Origin: Thiomicrospira sp. UBA5634 | Lineage (GTDB): Bacteria; Pseudomonadota; Gammaproteobacteria; Thiomicrospirales; Thiomicrospiraceae | Length of the DNA stretch: 7,083 nucleotides | Direction: 5' to 3' | NCBI GenBank assembly: GCA_002421475.1 | Contig: DIJW01000140.1 | Coordinates: 1 to 7,083 of the forward strand | Part shown: one piece after another, positions 6,887-7,083 of the stretch | How the letters are laid out: the number at the start of each line of letters is the position of its first letter | How positions within the stretch are numbered: position 1 is the stretch's first letter | The notes under the pieces: generated by a model | What the model was told of the DNA's origin: nothing | What the model saw: the letters and a program-made list of their open reading frames with translations, nothing else | Databases searched by the model: none | Made by a program: the position numbers and the translations under genes

Positions 6887-7083
6887 ATGGTAAAAGTCGA
6901 GATAAATGGTCAGGTTGTAGAAGCCCGCGAGGGGGATATGTTAATTGATGTCGCTGATGGCGCTTCAGTTTCTATTCCACGCTTCTGTTATCACAAAAAG
7001 CTTTCTATTGCCGCTAACTGCCGTATGTGTTTAGTTGAGGTGGAAGGTGCACCTAAAGCTATTCCAGCTTGTGCAACACCGGT
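6887..7083 (+). CDS. nuoG: NADH-quinone oxidoreductase subunit G, N-terminal part (runs off window)
   Basis: NuoG (75-kDa subunit, Nqo3 homologue) is the large iron-sulfur protein of the NADH-oxidising module, relaying electrons from NuoF toward NuoB. Only the first 65 codons are present. They encode the start of the N-terminal [2Fe-2S] ferredoxin-like domain, beginning MVKVEINGQVVEAREGDML. The four N1b ligands are all visible: Cys34, Cys45, Cys48 and Cys62 (spacing C-x10-C-x2-C-x13-C), in the contexts PRFCYHKKL, NCRMC and PACATP. The ATG at 6887 has a weak AGG (6875-6877) 9 bases upstream. It lies 30 bases after nuoF, a wider gap than most in this operon. The domain alone could belong to other NADH-linked enzymes such as formate dehydrogenase or hydrogenase, but its position after nuoF makes nuoG nearly certain. 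Confidence 0.95.
   Translation, partial: MVKVEINGQVVEAREGDMLIDVADGASVSIPRFCYHKKLSIAANCRMCLVEVEGAPKAIPACATP

Noticed and set aside
1..7083. A hidden novel system, mobile element or CRISPR array
   Set aside because: Essentially all sequence is covered by well-known housekeeping genes and one tRNA; the largest uncovered gap is 69 bases, and no array-like or terminal repeats were seen.

Overview
This window is a compact run of housekeeping genes, all on the + strand. It reads like an AT-leaning gammaproteobacterial chromosome. The order is the 3' part of glmM, then tpiA, secG, a tRNA-Leu(GAG) gene, nuoA, nuoB, nuoC, nuoD, nuoE, nuoF and the first 65 codons of nuoG. The placement of secG just before a tRNA-Leu(GAG) gene matches the glmM-secG-leuU neighbourhood of Escherichia coli. 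The inserted tpiA and the downstream nuo operon match a layout seen in other gammaproteobacteria. nuoC and nuoD are separate genes rather than the fused nuoCD of enterics and pseudomonads. The NuoE, NuoF and NuoB sequences look like the alpha/beta-proteobacterial and mitochondrial type of complex I. I cannot name the genus; a Thiotrichales-like lineage is only a guess.

Bases 1-995 encode the end of phosphoglucosamine mutase (UDP-GlcNAc supply for cell wall and LPS). A 69-base gap with a terminator-like hairpin follows. Triosephosphate isomerase starts at a GTG at 1065, and its end overlaps secG by 13 bases. SecG is the small accessory subunit of the SecYEG translocon. Nine bases after secG the tRNA-Leu gene begins (2153-2237), followed by a strong 8-bp hairpin with a poor T-tract (2245-2264).

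From 2292 to the end runs the NADH:quinone oxidoreductase (complex I, NDH-1) operon. Its genes overlap or lie within about 30 bases of each other. NuoA is a membrane subunit. NuoB (cluster N2), NuoC and NuoD form the quinone-reducing connecting module. NuoE (N1a), NuoF (FMN, NADH site, N3) and NuoG (N1b and further clusters) form the NADH-oxidising module. All cluster ligands that fall inside the window are present, so the encoded enzyme looks functional.

I found no mobile element, CRISPR array, phage gene, defence system or unrecognised gene. Every stretch longer than about 70 bases is accounted for by a gene or RNA. The points worth a second look are small: three intergenic hairpins or palindromes, a possible promoter inside secG, and the choice of start for nuoC. 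I do not see evidence for a previously undescribed system here.
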